From Lachnospiraceae bacterium UBA7729 (lineage in GTDB: Bacteria > Bacillota > Clostridia > Lachnospirales > Lachnospiraceae), in assembly GCA_002482005.1 (NCBI GenBank), contig DLFD01000081.1:1-35872 (forward strand): DNA of 35,872 nt, in the 5' to 3' direction. The notes beneath the pieces are model-generated. The model did not search any database. It was not told the DNA's origin and worked only from the letters and a program-made list of their open reading frames with translations. The position numbers were made by a program, and so were the translations under genes. Below, in pieces: positions 1-7,411 of this stretch (positions are counted from its first letter, which is position 1; the number at the start of each line of letters is the position of its first letter).

Positions 1-20
1 ATAGGAAAAGTGATTGAGGC

Positions 21-47
21 TTTAATATCTTTAATATCTTTAATATC
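21..47. repeat. Three perfect tandem copies of a 9-bp unit
   Basis: TTTAATATC is repeated three times without a mismatch at 21-29, 30-38 and 39-47. The tract lies just past the stop codon of the minus-strand gene at 61-798, in its 3' flank. No function is evident. A 9-bp unit can vary in copy number, so it may differ between strains. Confidence 0.8.
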
Positions 48-60
48 CGCCGTGAGGTCA

Positions 61-798
61 TCACTCTGCAGCAGAATTAAGGATATCAGGATTGACATAG
101 GAGACGGTGATGGAAGCGCCATCCTGATCGGTAAGGGTGATCGCGGTCCAGTCCTCATCCAGTGCCTCATAAGTCCAGTCAGCTGTCTCGCCGTTCTCAT
201 CGGTGATGGTCAGGGTTCCCTCTCCGTCATCCTCGAAGGTTCCGGCAACCGTGTTCTCACCGCCGTCCGGAGTCCTGACATCGAGAGCGATCGCGGAATT
301 GTCGAAATCAAAACCGACAGTCCACTGATTGCCTGATTCATCGAGGCCGGCGTAGTATGCCATGTTCTCGTCCTGAGAGGTTATTGCCTGATCGACCGGG
401 GAAAGGATGACTTCGCTTCCGGTTTCCTCATAGCTCATTTTCACGTCATCTTCGCTGCCTTCCACACTTTCCATACCGAAGACATAGTCATTGCCGTCCT
501 CCTCATCCGTGATGGTGAGGGTATCATCGGTAGCGGAAGCGTTCCCGGAGATCGTGGTTCCGTTATCCTCAGAGTAGCTGCCATCCTCAGCCGGTGCAAG
601 CAGATTGACTGAAGCACGGCCAGATGCAACGTCCAATGCGAGCGTCCAGATGATATTCTGGCTGTCAATGCCCTGCATGACGACGATGCTGGAAACCGCC
701 TCAGTTTCGGCAGCACTCTCGGTCTCTTCTGCATATGCGGCGACCGGAGTCATTGCCAGGCAGAATGCTATACCAATTGCCAAAATAGATTTTTTCAT
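61..798 (-). CDS. Secreted acidic protein with internally duplicated beta-type repeat
   Basis: This 245-aa protein has a clear Sec signal peptide: two lysines, a hydrophobic core, and a likely signal peptidase I site after Ala-Tyr-Ala at about residue 23. There is no lipobox, so it is probably released or wall-associated. The mature part is very rich in Asp, Glu, Thr and Gly. It appears internally duplicated: a segment around residues 50-125 and another around 155-240 share a pattern of a Trp-Thr strand, an acidic-Gly linker and the motif TLTITDE. The start at 798 is preceded by AAGGAGG at a 7-nt spacing. I do not recognise the family. The duplicated strands suggest a small lipocalin- or beta-sandwich-like binding domain, which is inference. 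Confidence 0.85.
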   Translation of the reverse strand: MKKSILAIGIAFCLAMTPVAAYAEETESAAETEAVSSIVVMQGIDSQNIIWTLALDVASGRASVNLLAPAEDGSYSEDNGTTISGNASATDDTLTITDEEDGNDYVFGMESVEGSEDDVKMSYEETGSEVILSPVDQAITSQDENMAYYAGLDESGNQWTVGFDFDNSAIALDVRTPDGGENTVAGTFEDDGEGTLTITDENGETADWTYEALDEDWTAITLTDQDGASITVSYVNPDILNSAAE

Positions 799-884
799 TG
801 ATGTCCCTCCTTATAGGATGCCTTTGCGGTAACTTTGCTTACTGAATGTGTTTTCCATTTTCGCTCAGACCTGGAGAATAGAGA

Positions 885-902
885 ACTCCCCGAAAGGGGA
901 GT
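885..902. other. Short GC-rich hairpin with GAAA loop
   Basis: ACTCCCC at 885-891 pairs perfectly with GGGGAGT at 896-902 around a GAAA tetraloop. No T-run follows on either strand, so it is not a standard intrinsic terminator. It lies between the divergent genes at 61-798 and 1018-1344, about 90 bp upstream of the first, where it could fall in a leader RNA. Confidence 0.6.
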
Positions 903-929
903 CTGGGCAGAAAGATTCTGAAGCCGGAA

Positions 930-949
930 GCATATTTACATAAATATGC
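930..949. promoter_or_regulatory. Near-perfect 20-bp palindrome, candidate operator
   Basis: GCATATTTA at 930-938 and TAAATATGC at 941-949 are perfect reverse complements around the two bases CA. The site sits in the divergent intergenic region, about 70 bp upstream of the HIRAN gene. It is too AT-rich for a terminator and fits a dimeric repressor operator. The protein that would bind it is not identifiable here. Confidence 0.45.
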
Positions 950-1017
950 CTGGATCGGGTGGCATACTGGGAATCAGTAAAAAGGAAAGAAAACGAGGAT
1001 AGGAAGGAGCTGGGGAT

Positions 1018-1344
1018 ATGGGGAAGATCTATTTCACACTCACAGGCACGAAGTATTACTACGGCAAAGAATTCTTGAAACCCGGAATGACCGTGCAGCT
1101 GGTCAAGGAACCTGATAACGGGTACGACAAGGAAGCCATCGTTGTCAGACTTCACGGACTTGGAGATATCGGACATGTGGCGAACAGCACCCATACAGTT
1201 CTGGGAGACAGCATGAGCGCCGGGAGGCTTTACGACAAGATCGGGGATACTGCAGAAGGAAAGGTTCTGTACGTGATGCCGCAGGGGGTCCTGTGCAAAG
1301 TTAAGAAGAAATCATTATGGAAGGAAGAATCGCGGCGAGGGTGA
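1018..1344 (+). CDS. HIRAN domain protein
   Basis: This 108-aa protein is essentially a single HIRAN domain. It shows the family pattern: an initial strand ending in a Tyr/Gly pair, a central GMTVQLVKEPDNGYDKEAI segment (residues about 23-41), then a GDIGHVAN strand and a C-terminal strand pair. HIRAN domains bind DNA 3' ends or stalled forks when fused to helicases such as HLTF. Small stand-alone bacterial versions are common and mostly uncharacterised. The ATG at 1018 follows a purine-rich GGAAGGAG site at about 10 nt. The C-terminus is basic (Lys/Arg rich). Neighbours give no functional hint. The domain assignment is by motif recognition only. Confidence 0.8.
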   Translation: MGKIYFTLTGTKYYYGKEFLKPGMTVQLVKEPDNGYDKEAIVVRLHGLGDIGHVANSTHTVLGDSMSAGRLYDKIGDTAEGKVLYVMPQGVLCKVKKKSLWKEESRRG

Positions 1345-1500
1345 CCCTGCTCCACAGACAGATCATCAATGAACCCGGCTGGGTGCCATGATCCGCAGGA
1401 GATCTGGGAGAACCCGGTCAGCTTTATAAAAACTATCAGCTTTTCCCTCATGCATGGCAAGAAATGGAATAAAAAAGCGAATTAGCATATAGCCCTATGG

Positions 1501-1558
1501 TGCTTTCTGTGTCATGATTAAAACAATAAGGCAGAAAAGATCCCGCACACAGAAAGCA
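1501..1558. repeat. Perfect 12-bp inverted repeat, 34-nt loop
   Basis: TGCTTTCTGTGT at 1501-1512 is the exact reverse complement of ACACAGAAAGCA at 1547-1558. The intervening 34 nt are AT-rich. The structure abuts the start of the gene remnant at 1530-1730, so it could mark an old insertion or deletion junction. It could also be a weak hairpin in the leader of a downstream transcript. Confidence 0.6.
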
Positions 1559-1730
1559 GCAAGAAGCTTCCCGTCAGCTGCTTAACCACGTGGACGGGGC
1601 ATCAACGGTCGGGGAACTTCTGGCAGATACCCGCACAGCGCCTATGCTGCAGCAGATGATGGAAGCAATGGCTCCGGCAAAGCAGGAAGATCAGAAGAAT
1701 GGGGAACAGCAGAAGCAGGAAGATCACTGA
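1530..1730 (+). pseudogene. C-terminal remnant of a lost protein gene
   Basis: This frame is open from 1530 to the stop at 1728-1730 but has no ATG and no ribosome binding site. The conceptual peptide contains LLNHVDGASTVGELLADTRT followed by a Met/Gln-rich helix and a Gln/Lys/Asp tail. It looks like a genuine protein C-terminus, with a helical segment similar to tails I associate with some GH3-type glycosidases. That resemblance is weak. It sits directly upstream of a glycoside hydrolase, so a sugar-utilisation locus may have been partly deleted here. Confidence 0.4.
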
Positions 1731-1792
1731 AGGAATCATAAAAGCCTGCAGCGCAATGAAAAGACAGTAATCCCGCAAAGAATAGGAGAGTT

Positions 1793-3400
1793 ATGAGACA
1801 GTACGAGATGTATGAGATCGTCCTTAAGGGCAGTGCACCTGAGGGCAGCGAAGCGAGCGTCGATGTATCTGCGGTGATCAGCCATAACGGTCAGAAGAAA
1901 CAGGTAAGGGGCTTTTATGCAGGAAACGGAGTCTACAAGATCCGTTTTCTGCCTGAGGAGTCCGGGCTTTACAGCTGGAAAGTGACCGGCCGGCTTTCTG
2001 CAGAGGGCAGCGCAGAGGCAGAGCCGGCAGCAGAGGGAGAGCACGGAATCGTAAGAGCAAGCGGCGAACATTATGCCTATGAGGATGGGACCTGGTTTTA
2101 TCCTTTCGGAACTACAGTATATGCTCTGGCCCACCAGACCGATGAGCTGATGGACCAGACCATCGATACCATCGCCCATTCTCCCTTCAATAAGGTCAGA
2201 ATGTGCGTCTTCCCCAAGCACTATAACTACAATCACAATGAACCGGCGTATTACGCTTTCAGGTCAGAGAAACCTGAGGAGGAAGAGTCTGCCGGTGAAG
2301 CGGCAAAGAAGTATGGCGTCTGGAATCCGGACCATCCGGACTTCCGCTTCTGGGATGCTTTCGAGGACAAGATCTTCCGTCTGGGCAGACTGGGCGTTCA
2401 GGTTGACCTGATCCTCTTCCATCCATATGACCGCTGGGGCTTTGCATCCATGTCCATGGAGAAGAACCTGACTTATCTGGATTATCTGCTCCGCCGCTTT
2501 GCCGCGATCCCGAATCTCTGGTGGAGCATGTCCAACGAGTATGACCTGACTCCGGCAAAGAGCCTGGACGACTGGCATACACTGGAAGAGTATGTGGCCG
2601 CCAATGATCCTTACCGCCATCTCATATCAAGCCATAACTGCTTCCACTTCTACGATGCTTCCAGACCGGCCATCACCCACGATTCCCTCCAGGTGAAGGT
2701 GGTCAACATGGTTGCGTCCGAGCGGGCCAGGCTGCATAAGCCGGTCATGATCGATGAATGCTGCTATGAAGGCAATCTGGCAGAATACTGGGGCAGCATC
2801 TCCGGCAAGGAGATGACCTCAAGATTCTGGCAGGCAGTCACCACCGGAGGCTACTGCACACACGGCGAAACCTTTCTGGACAAGGATGCGGATGAGGACA
2901 GCGCAATTGTCTGGTGGGCGAAGGGCGGCAGGCTGACCGGGGAAAGTCCGAAGCGCATAGCCTGGCTCCGCCGGCTGGTCGAAAGCTTCAAAGCTCCGAT
3001 CGACCCGGTTGTTTCCAAGTGGGACGTGCTCAAGGCTGCTCCTGCCGAGAAGCTTCAGACCCTCGCCGCACAGATGCCGGAAAGCACGGCAATTATGCTG
3101 AGAGCAATGTCCTGCATGACAGAGGCAGAAAAAGTCCTCATGAATGCAGGCGAGTTCGGCTATGAAGGCCATGTAGATGACCGGATCTTCCTCTGGTACC
3201 TGAACCGTCAGACCTTTGGCCGTTTCCAGATTGAGCTGCCGGAAGACGGCAGGTACAAGGTCGAAGTGCTTGATACCTGGAACATGACCCGTGAGACCGT
3301 GGCTGAGGATGTCTCCGGAAACTACAAGGTAACCCTTCCGGGCAGGGAGTACATGGCGATACTCGCGACCAGGATGGACCACCTGACTTCTACCCGGTGA
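1793..3400 (+). CDS. DUF5060/DUF5605-type glycoside hydrolase
   Basis: The 535-aa protein has the three-part layout of this family. First comes an N-terminal immunoglobulin-like DUF5060 domain (about 1-85). A DUF4038-like TIM barrel follows (about 95-430), beginning near the WFYPFGTTVYALAH segment. The protein ends with a DUF5605-like beta sandwich (about 440-530). The likely acid/base is Glu249 in the WWSMSNEYD motif and the likely nucleophile is Glu322 in VMIDECCYEG, as in clan GH-A enzymes. No signal peptide is present, so it should act in the cytoplasm on imported oligosaccharides or glycosides. The start at 1793 has AGGAG at a 4-nt spacing. The substrate cannot be told from sequence. A hairpin terminator follows at 3436-3470. 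Confidence 0.85.
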   Translation: MRQYEMYEIVLKGSAPEGSEASVDVSAVISHNGQKKQVRGFYAGNGVYKIRFLPEESGLYSWKVTGRLSAEGSAEAEPAAEGEHGIVRASGEHYAYEDGTWFYPFGTTVYALAHQTDELMDQTIDTIAHSPFNKVRMCVFPKHYNYNHNEPAYYAFRSEKPEEEESAGEAAKKYGVWNPDHPDFRFWDAFEDKIFRLGRLGVQVDLILFHPYDRWGFASMSMEKNLTYLDYLLRRFAAIPNLWWSMSNEYDLTPAKSLDDWHTLEEYVAANDPYRHLISSHNCFHFYDASRPAITHDSLQVKVVNMVASERARLHKPVMIDECCYEGNLAEYWGSISGKEMTSRFWQAVTTGGYCTHGETFLDKDADEDSAIVWWAKGGRLTGESPKRIAWLRRLVESFKAPIDPVVSKWDVLKAAPAEKLQTLAAQMPESTAIMLRAMSCMTEAEKVLMNAGEFGYEGHVDDRIFLWYLNRQTFGRFQIELPEDGRYKVEVLDTWNMTRETVAEDVSGNYKVTLPGREYMAILATRMDHLTSTR

Positions 3401-3432
3401 CTTCCATATTTGACGGTGACTTCCATACTTGA
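3395..3432. repeat. Tandem duplication of a 19-bp unit at a gene end
   Basis: A 19-bp unit beginning CGGTGACTTCCATA occurs at 3395-3413 and again at 3414-3432 with a single T/C difference. The first copy contains the stop codon of the glycoside hydrolase gene (TGA at 3398-3400). The core CTTCCAT recurs in the adjacent hairpin stem. This could be replication slippage or the edge of a mobile element. Confidence 0.7.
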
Positions 3433-3839
3433 GACCTCGCTTCCATCTACCTAAGTCAGATGGAAGCGAGATTTCCCTTGAAAAGAAGCAGTCGGAAGAC
3501 ATCTGGAAGGTTCGCGGGGCCCTTGTCAAGTCGGCGGAAGCCGTATCCGAACAGGAACCGCTCGATATCGTCGTTCCGATAAGCGAGACGGCCCGCTTCG
3601 TGAAATTTGTCAATGAGCTCTCGGAGAAATGTGGCATGCGGATGATCAGCTTCGGCCACGCCGGCGACGGGAATGTCCAGCTCTGCGTCGTCAGGGGGAA
3701 CCGCAGCGCTGAGGCCTGGAATACGGAGCTTGACCGTAATCTGACAGAACTTTACGACGGAGTCTGCCGCATGCATGGGCTTATATCCGCTGACCGAAGA
3801 AAGACCGCCGGCAAAGATTCCCTGATATTGGGTCTGTGA
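3429..3839 (+). pseudogene. Fragment of a GlcD-like FAD-linked oxidase, C-terminal part only
   Basis: The frame encodes the C-terminal substrate/cap region of FAD-linked oxidases such as glycolate oxidase GlcD or D-lactate dehydrogenase. The segment VRGALVKSAEAV, the strand LDIVVPISETARFVKFV and the hallmark SFGHAGDGNVQ are all visible. Those proteins are about 460 aa, so roughly 330 residues including the whole FAD-binding PCMH domain are missing. The conserved C-terminal GEHGIG motif is also degraded to an unrelated SADRRKT segment. The only start is a TTG inside the preceding repeat, without a ribosome binding site. I read it as a decayed remnant cut off near the repeat and hairpin at 3395-3470. 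Confidence 0.75.
3436..3470. terminator. 13-bp perfect hairpin after the glycoside hydrolase gene
   Basis: CTCGCTTCCATCT (3436-3448) pairs perfectly with AGATGGAAGCGAG (3458-3470) around a 9-nt loop. It is followed by ATTTCCCTT, a weak T-rich stretch. Its position 35 bp after the stop codon fits an intrinsic terminator for 1793-3400, although the short T-run makes efficiency uncertain. Confidence 0.6.
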
Positions 3840-3875
3840 GCGGCCGGATGCCCGGATCTGCACAGGAAAATCCTG

Positions 3876-3906
3876 TTGACTCTTGTATAGTACAAGGGTT
3901 TATCCT
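3876..3906 (+). promoter_or_regulatory. MerR-type promoter/operator of the flavin dehydrogenase operon
   Basis: TTGACT (3876-3881) and TATCCT (3901-3906) are separated by 19 bp, the over-long spacer typical of promoters activated by MerR-family proteins. The spacer holds the perfect dyad CTTGTA-TAG-TACAAG. The first 13 bases, TTGACTCTTGTAT, are identical to those of the promoter at 9527-9557, next to the merR gene. I infer control by the MerR protein encoded at 8587-9417. Confidence 0.8.
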
Positions 3907-3924
3907 CACAGGTAACAGGTACAG

Positions 3925-3966
3925 AGAGGTATCGGAAACAGTAGTTTCCGGTGCCTCTTTCTTTTA
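3925..3966 (+). terminator. Leader terminator hairpin (attenuator candidate)
   Basis: A 15-bp stem, 3925-3939 against 3944-3958 with two G-U pairs and an AGTA loop, is followed directly by TTCTTTTA. This is a classic intrinsic terminator, yet it lies between the MerR-type promoter and the first gene of the operon at 4011. It therefore either attenuates the operon or must be read through. No alternative antiterminator stem is obvious. Confidence 0.7.
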
Positions 3967-4010
3967 TCCGGGAGGCTTATGTATACCAAAACGGAGGAAA
4001 GGAGCAGGTC

Positions 4011-4331
4011 ATGGGGCGGATCCAGAATCATCCGATACTCGGAGAGACACCGGAAGGGAAGACCGTTCACTTTACATTCGATGGAAAGGATATGACGGGG
4101 GTCGAGGATGAGCCAATCGCGGCGGCACTCCATGCGGCAGGTGTGATGGTCCACAGATACACGTCGGGCCGCCATGAACCGCGTGGAATATTCTGTGCGA
4201 TCGGACGATGCACGGACTGCGTCATGATCGTGAACGGCATTCCGAATGTGCGCACCTGCATCACGCCTCTTGAGGACGGCATGAAGATCCAGACTCAGTA
4301 TGGCGTATCAGCCAGGGAGGATTTCTCATGA
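4011..4331 (+). CDS. [2Fe-2S] ferredoxin-like subunit of FAD-dependent amine/amino-acid dehydrogenase
   Basis: This 106-aa protein is a small plant-type ferredoxin domain (Fer2_4) as found in HcnA, sarcosine oxidase alpha N-termini, opine oxidases and hydroxyproline dehydrogenases. The cluster ligands are Cys62, Cys67, Cys70 and Cys83, spaced C-x4-C-x2-C-x12-C. I chose the ATG at 4011 because AAAGGAG precedes it by 6 nt. An upstream in-frame ATG at 3951 would lie inside the leader terminator. The stop overlaps the next start by 4 nt (ATGA), implying coupling and a stoichiometric complex with the FAD subunits. It would pass electrons from the flavins to an acceptor. Confidence 0.85.
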   Translation: MGRIQNHPILGETPEGKTVHFTFDGKDMTGVEDEPIAAALHAAGVMVHRYTSGRHEPRGIFCAIGRCTDCVMIVNGIPNVRTCITPLEDGMKIQTQYGVSAREDFS

Positions 4332-5905
4332 AAATGACAAGATATGACCTGATCGTCATCGGGGCAGGACCAGCAGGACTTTCTGCAGCTATCGTTGCGG
4401 CGAAGGCGGGCATAAAACCTGTCGTATATGATGAGAACGCGCGTCCGGGCGGGCAGCTGTTCAAACAGATCCACAAGTTCTTTGGCTCTAAGGAGCATAT
4501 GGCAAAGGTACGAGGCTTTCGCATCGGGGAGCAGCTCCTTGCGGAAGCGGAAGCTGCAGGGGTGAAAGTTGTCCTCAATGCTACCGTGATCGGGCTTTTT
4601 CCGGAGAAGGAGGTCCTGGTCCGGATCGGGGACGAAGTTAGCCATGTGAAAGGTGACGCCATCCTGATCGCAACAGGCGCATCTGAGAATATGGTCAGTT
4701 TCCGGGGCTGGACGCTTCCAGGCGTCATGGGCGCCGGAGCAGCTCAGACACTCATGAACCTGCATCATGTAAAGCCGGGAGAAAATGTCCTGATGCTTGG
4801 TACCGGGAACGTGGGACTTGTCGTCTCCTATCAGCTGCTGCAGGCGGGCTGTCAGGTCAAAGCAGTCGTGGACGCGGCACCGAGGATCGGCGGCTACGGA
4901 GTCCATGCCTCAAAGCTCGCGCGTACAGGAGTCCCATTCTATCTGTCACACACGATCAAGGAGGCGGAAGGGACGGATCATGTGACCGGCGTGACGATCG
5001 CAGAGGTGGATGAACATTTTCAATTCATAAAAGGGACGGAGAAACATATTGAGGTGGACACGATCTGCGTGGCAGTCGGTCTGTCACCGATGACGCAGCT
5101 GCTGAAGATGTCAGGCTGCGAGATGAAAGACACGAGGGGAGGGTATCTTCCGGTCTGTGATGCATACGGACAGACCTCCATTCCGGGGATCTTTGCCGCC
5201 GGGGACGTATCCGGGATCGAGGAGGCCTCTTCCGCGATGATCGAGGGCAGAATGGCCGGATACGCCATAGCAGAGTATCTGGGCTTTATCAGCTCCAGGG
5301 AGCGTGCGTCGGAAGAGGAAGTCCAGAAAGCATCACTTGACGCCCTGAGGCAGGGCATGTTCGCTCCGGAAAACCGCGGGAAAAAGATCGAAACGACAGA
5401 AGAGGGGATCCGGATATCGGAAAACCTTCTGACACATGGCTTTGTCGCGGATGATGAGATCAGCCGGTTCCCCGGAGTCACCAGAAAAACCGGGATCCAT
5501 CCGGTCATGGAATGCACGCAGAACATCCCATGTAACCCCTGCCAGGACGCCTGCTCAAAGGGCTGCATTGCCATAGGGGAAAACATCACTGCACTTCCGT
5601 CTGTTATATCCGGGAAGGAATGCATTGGCTGCGGGATGTGCGTCGCCTCCTGTTCCGGTCAGGCCATCTTCCTGGAGGAGGAAGATGTGGCGGATGGTAT
5701 GGGGGAGGTGACGATCCCCTACGAATTCCTCCCGCTGCCAGCCGAGGGTGATACAGGATACGGCCTTGGCCGTGACGGAAGGATCGTCTGCAGCGCATCT
5801 GTCAGCAGGGTCCGGACCCTGAAGGCATATGACCATACTGCCCTGGTAACGCTGCGGGTCCCGATGGAACACCTGCACGAGACCAGGTTCTACAGGGCGC
5901 AGTGA
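4328..5905 (+). CDS. FAD/NAD(P)-binding oxidoreductase with ferredoxin-like C-terminal tail
   Basis: The 525-aa protein has an FAD Rossmann motif GAGPAGLSA at residues 12-20, a second dinucleotide motif in VLMLGTGNVGL and the C-terminal FAD motif IPGIFAAGDVSG. This is the HcnB / opine oxidase A / sarcosine oxidase alpha-like pyridine nucleotide-disulfide oxidoreductase fold. Unlike the shorter family members, it carries a cysteine-rich tail. Cys396, 402, 405, 409 and 413 form one group, and Cys432, 435, 438 and 442 form a canonical C-x2-C-x2-C-x3-C [4Fe-4S] motif. It probably relays electrons between the DAO-type subunit and NAD or ferredoxin. It overlaps the upstream ferredoxin gene by 4 nt. 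The substrate is unknown. Confidence 0.85.
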   Translation: MKMTRYDLIVIGAGPAGLSAAIVAAKAGIKPVVYDENARPGGQLFKQIHKFFGSKEHMAKVRGFRIGEQLLAEAEAAGVKVVLNATVIGLFPEKEVLVRIGDEVSHVKGDAILIATGASENMVSFRGWTLPGVMGAGAAQTLMNLHHVKPGENVLMLGTGNVGLVVSYQLLQAGCQVKAVVDAAPRIGGYGVHASKLARTGVPFYLSHTIKEAEGTDHVTGVTIAEVDEHFQFIKGTEKHIEVDTICVAVGLSPMTQLLKMSGCEMKDTRGGYLPVCDAYGQTSIPGIFAAGDVSGIEEASSAMIEGRMAGYAIAEYLGFISSRERASEEEVQKASLDALRQGMFAPENRGKKIETTEEGIRISENLLTHGFVADDEISRFPGVTRKTGIHPVMECTQNIPCNPCQDACSKGCIAIGENITALPSVISGKECIGCGMCVASCSGQAIFLEEEDVADGMGEVTIPYEFLPLPAEGDTGYGLGRDGRIVCSASVSRVRTLKAYDHTALVTLRVPMEHLHETRFYRAQ

Positions 5906-5932
5906 GAAGACAGAATGGATGGAGGAGAGCAC

Positions 5933-6262
5933 ATGCTGGATATTCAGGAAAAGATGAAAGAGATCGGGCCGTATGTGCCGGCGGAGGACGATGACATCCT
6001 CGTGTGCAGATGCGAGGAAGTGACGAAGGGAGAGATAAGGAAGGCAGTTCATGATGGAATGACCACGATCGAGGAACTGAGACGTTTCACGAGATGCGGA
6101 ATGGGGCTCTGTCAGGGCCAGACCTGCGGCAGGCTCGTGAAGAGCATCGTAGCCAGGGAACTTCATGTGCGGCCGGATGAAGTAGAGCCGGCGACGTCCA
6201 GAACACCGATGAGACCTATTGAGATGAAAGTCGCAGGAAGAGACGGAGGGTATGCGGGATGA
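5933..6262 (+). CDS. BFD-like [2Fe-2S] binding subunit
   Basis: This 109-aa protein has the BFD-type [2Fe-2S] domain, with ligands Cys25, Cys27, Cys55 and Cys60 (C-x-C ... C-x4-C) around a helical core. In many HcnB and opine oxidase proteins this domain is fused to the FAD/NAD subunit; here it is a separate gene. I prefer the ATG at 5933, which has GGAGGAG at a 5-nt spacing, over one at 5915 that would overlap that site. The stop overlaps the next ATG by 4 nt. It is most likely an electron-transfer subunit of the complex encoded by its neighbours. Confidence 0.85.
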   Translation: MLDIQEKMKEIGPYVPAEDDDILVCRCEEVTKGEIRKAVHDGMTTIEELRRFTRCGMGLCQGQTCGRLVKSIVARELHVRPDEVEPATSRTPMRPIEMKVAGRDGGYAG

Positions 6263-7395
6263 ACCATACAGCAGATGTCATCATCATCGGCGGCGGGATC
6301 GCTGGCTGCTCCACCGCCTATTATCTGGCAAGGTCAGGTGTCACGAATGTGATCGTCCTGGAAGGATCCGACAGTATAGGACACGGCGGCTCAAGCAGGA
6401 ATGGAGGCGGCGTGCGCCAGTCAGGCAGAGATGTCAGGGAGCTTCCAATCGTCATGTACGGCATCAGGAACCTCTGGCCTTATCTGTCGGAAGAACTTGG
6501 CGTAGATACAGAATACACGCAGAAGGGAAATCTTCGACTCGGAAAGACCCAGGCACACTATGAAAAGCTGAAGAAACTGGCAGATAACTGCAGGGCGTCC
6601 GGGCTGGATGTGCGCATGGTCGACGGGAAGGAGGTCAGAGAGATCTGTCCCTGTCTGTCACAGGAGATCACCTGCGCCAGCTGGTGCCCGACAGACGGCC
6701 ATGCCAATCCTCTTGTGACGACTCTGGGCTTCTACCGGAAGGCACTTGAGATGGGCGTGCGCTTCTTCACCGGCGCGAAAGTGAAAGGGCTGCGCAAGAT
6801 CAGAGGAAAGCTCCGGGAGGTCATCCTTGAGGACGGAACGGTCTTCGAGACGGATACAGTGGTCCTGTCGGCAGGCTACGCCAGCCGCTATATCATGCGG
6901 ACAGTCGGACTGGAGGTCCCGATGATCAGCCATCTGGAGCAGGTATTCGTGACGGAGAGAGAACCGAAGATGTTCGACATTATGCTGGGGACTGCCGATG
7001 CCGACTTCTACGGACATCAGGCGTCAAACGGAACGTTCGTGTGGGGATCTGACTCAGGGCTGGAGATCGGTCTTGACCAGTCGCTGGACAATGTCCAGAC
7101 CTACGATCTGTCGCTGGGAGCGACCTGCAGGGCAGTGGAAGGATACATACCGCTGCTGGCAGATGCGAAGATCGTCCGCTTCTGGGGAGGATGGCTGGAC
7201 ATGACAGCCGACGGGACCTATATCATGGGCCCGGCGGAGGAAGTCCCGGGACTTCTGCTTGCCTGCGGCTTCAACGGCCACGGGTTCGGGACGGGACCGG
7301 CAGTCGGGTACATCATGGCAAAGCTTGCCATGGGAGAAGAACCGCCGGTAGACATCAGGCCGCTTCGCTACGACCGGTTCATGTCCAACAAATGA
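6259..7395 (+). CDS. DAO-family FAD-dependent dehydrogenase, sarcosine oxidase beta/HcnC-like
   Basis: The 378-aa protein begins with the FAD motif VIIIGGGIAGCSTAYYLARSG (about residues 7-27) and has the GHGGSSRNGGGVRQ segment typical of the D-amino acid oxidase / sarcosine oxidase beta group. It ends with the conserved FNGHGFGTGPAVG segment that closes the flavin site. It should be the catalytic subunit that oxidises a primary or secondary amine or an imino acid to the imine. Subunits encoded upstream carry away the electrons. Relatives include hydroxyproline dehydrogenase, octopine/nopaline oxidase and glycine-oxidising HcnC. The start overlaps the BFD gene stop by 4 nt. The exact substrate cannot be deduced. 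Confidence 0.85.
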   Translation: MNHTADVIIIGGGIAGCSTAYYLARSGVTNVIVLEGSDSIGHGGSSRNGGGVRQSGRDVRELPIVMYGIRNLWPYLSEELGVDTEYTQKGNLRLGKTQAHYEKLKKLADNCRASGLDVRMVDGKEVREICPCLSQEITCASWCPTDGHANPLVTTLGFYRKALEMGVRFFTGAKVKGLRKIRGKLREVILEDGTVFETDTVVLSAGYASRYIMRTVGLEVPMISHLEQVFVTEREPKMFDIMLGTADADFYGHQASNGTFVWGSDSGLEIGLDQSLDNVQTYDLSLGATCRAVEGYIPLLADAKIVRFWGGWLDMTADGTYIMGPAEEVPGLLLACGFNGHGFGTGPAVGYIMAKLAMGEEPPVDIRPLRYDRFMSNK

Positions 7396-7411
7396 TAAGA
7401 AGGAGGATTCT

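Larger units (their letters stand above)
1345..1792. other. 448-bp stretch without an intact gene
   Basis: No intact reading frame with a ribosome binding site is visible between the HIRAN gene and the glycoside hydrolase. The region holds an inverted repeat (1501-1558) and a startless reading frame (1530-1730) that looks like the 3' end of a lost gene. The rest, 1345-1500, shows nothing I can assign. Confidence 0.6.

Noticed and set aside
3951..4010. Upstream ATG extending the 2Fe-2S subunit by 20 residues
   Set aside because: It lies inside the terminator hairpin and has no ribosome binding site, while the ATG at 4011 has AAAGGAG at 6 nt.
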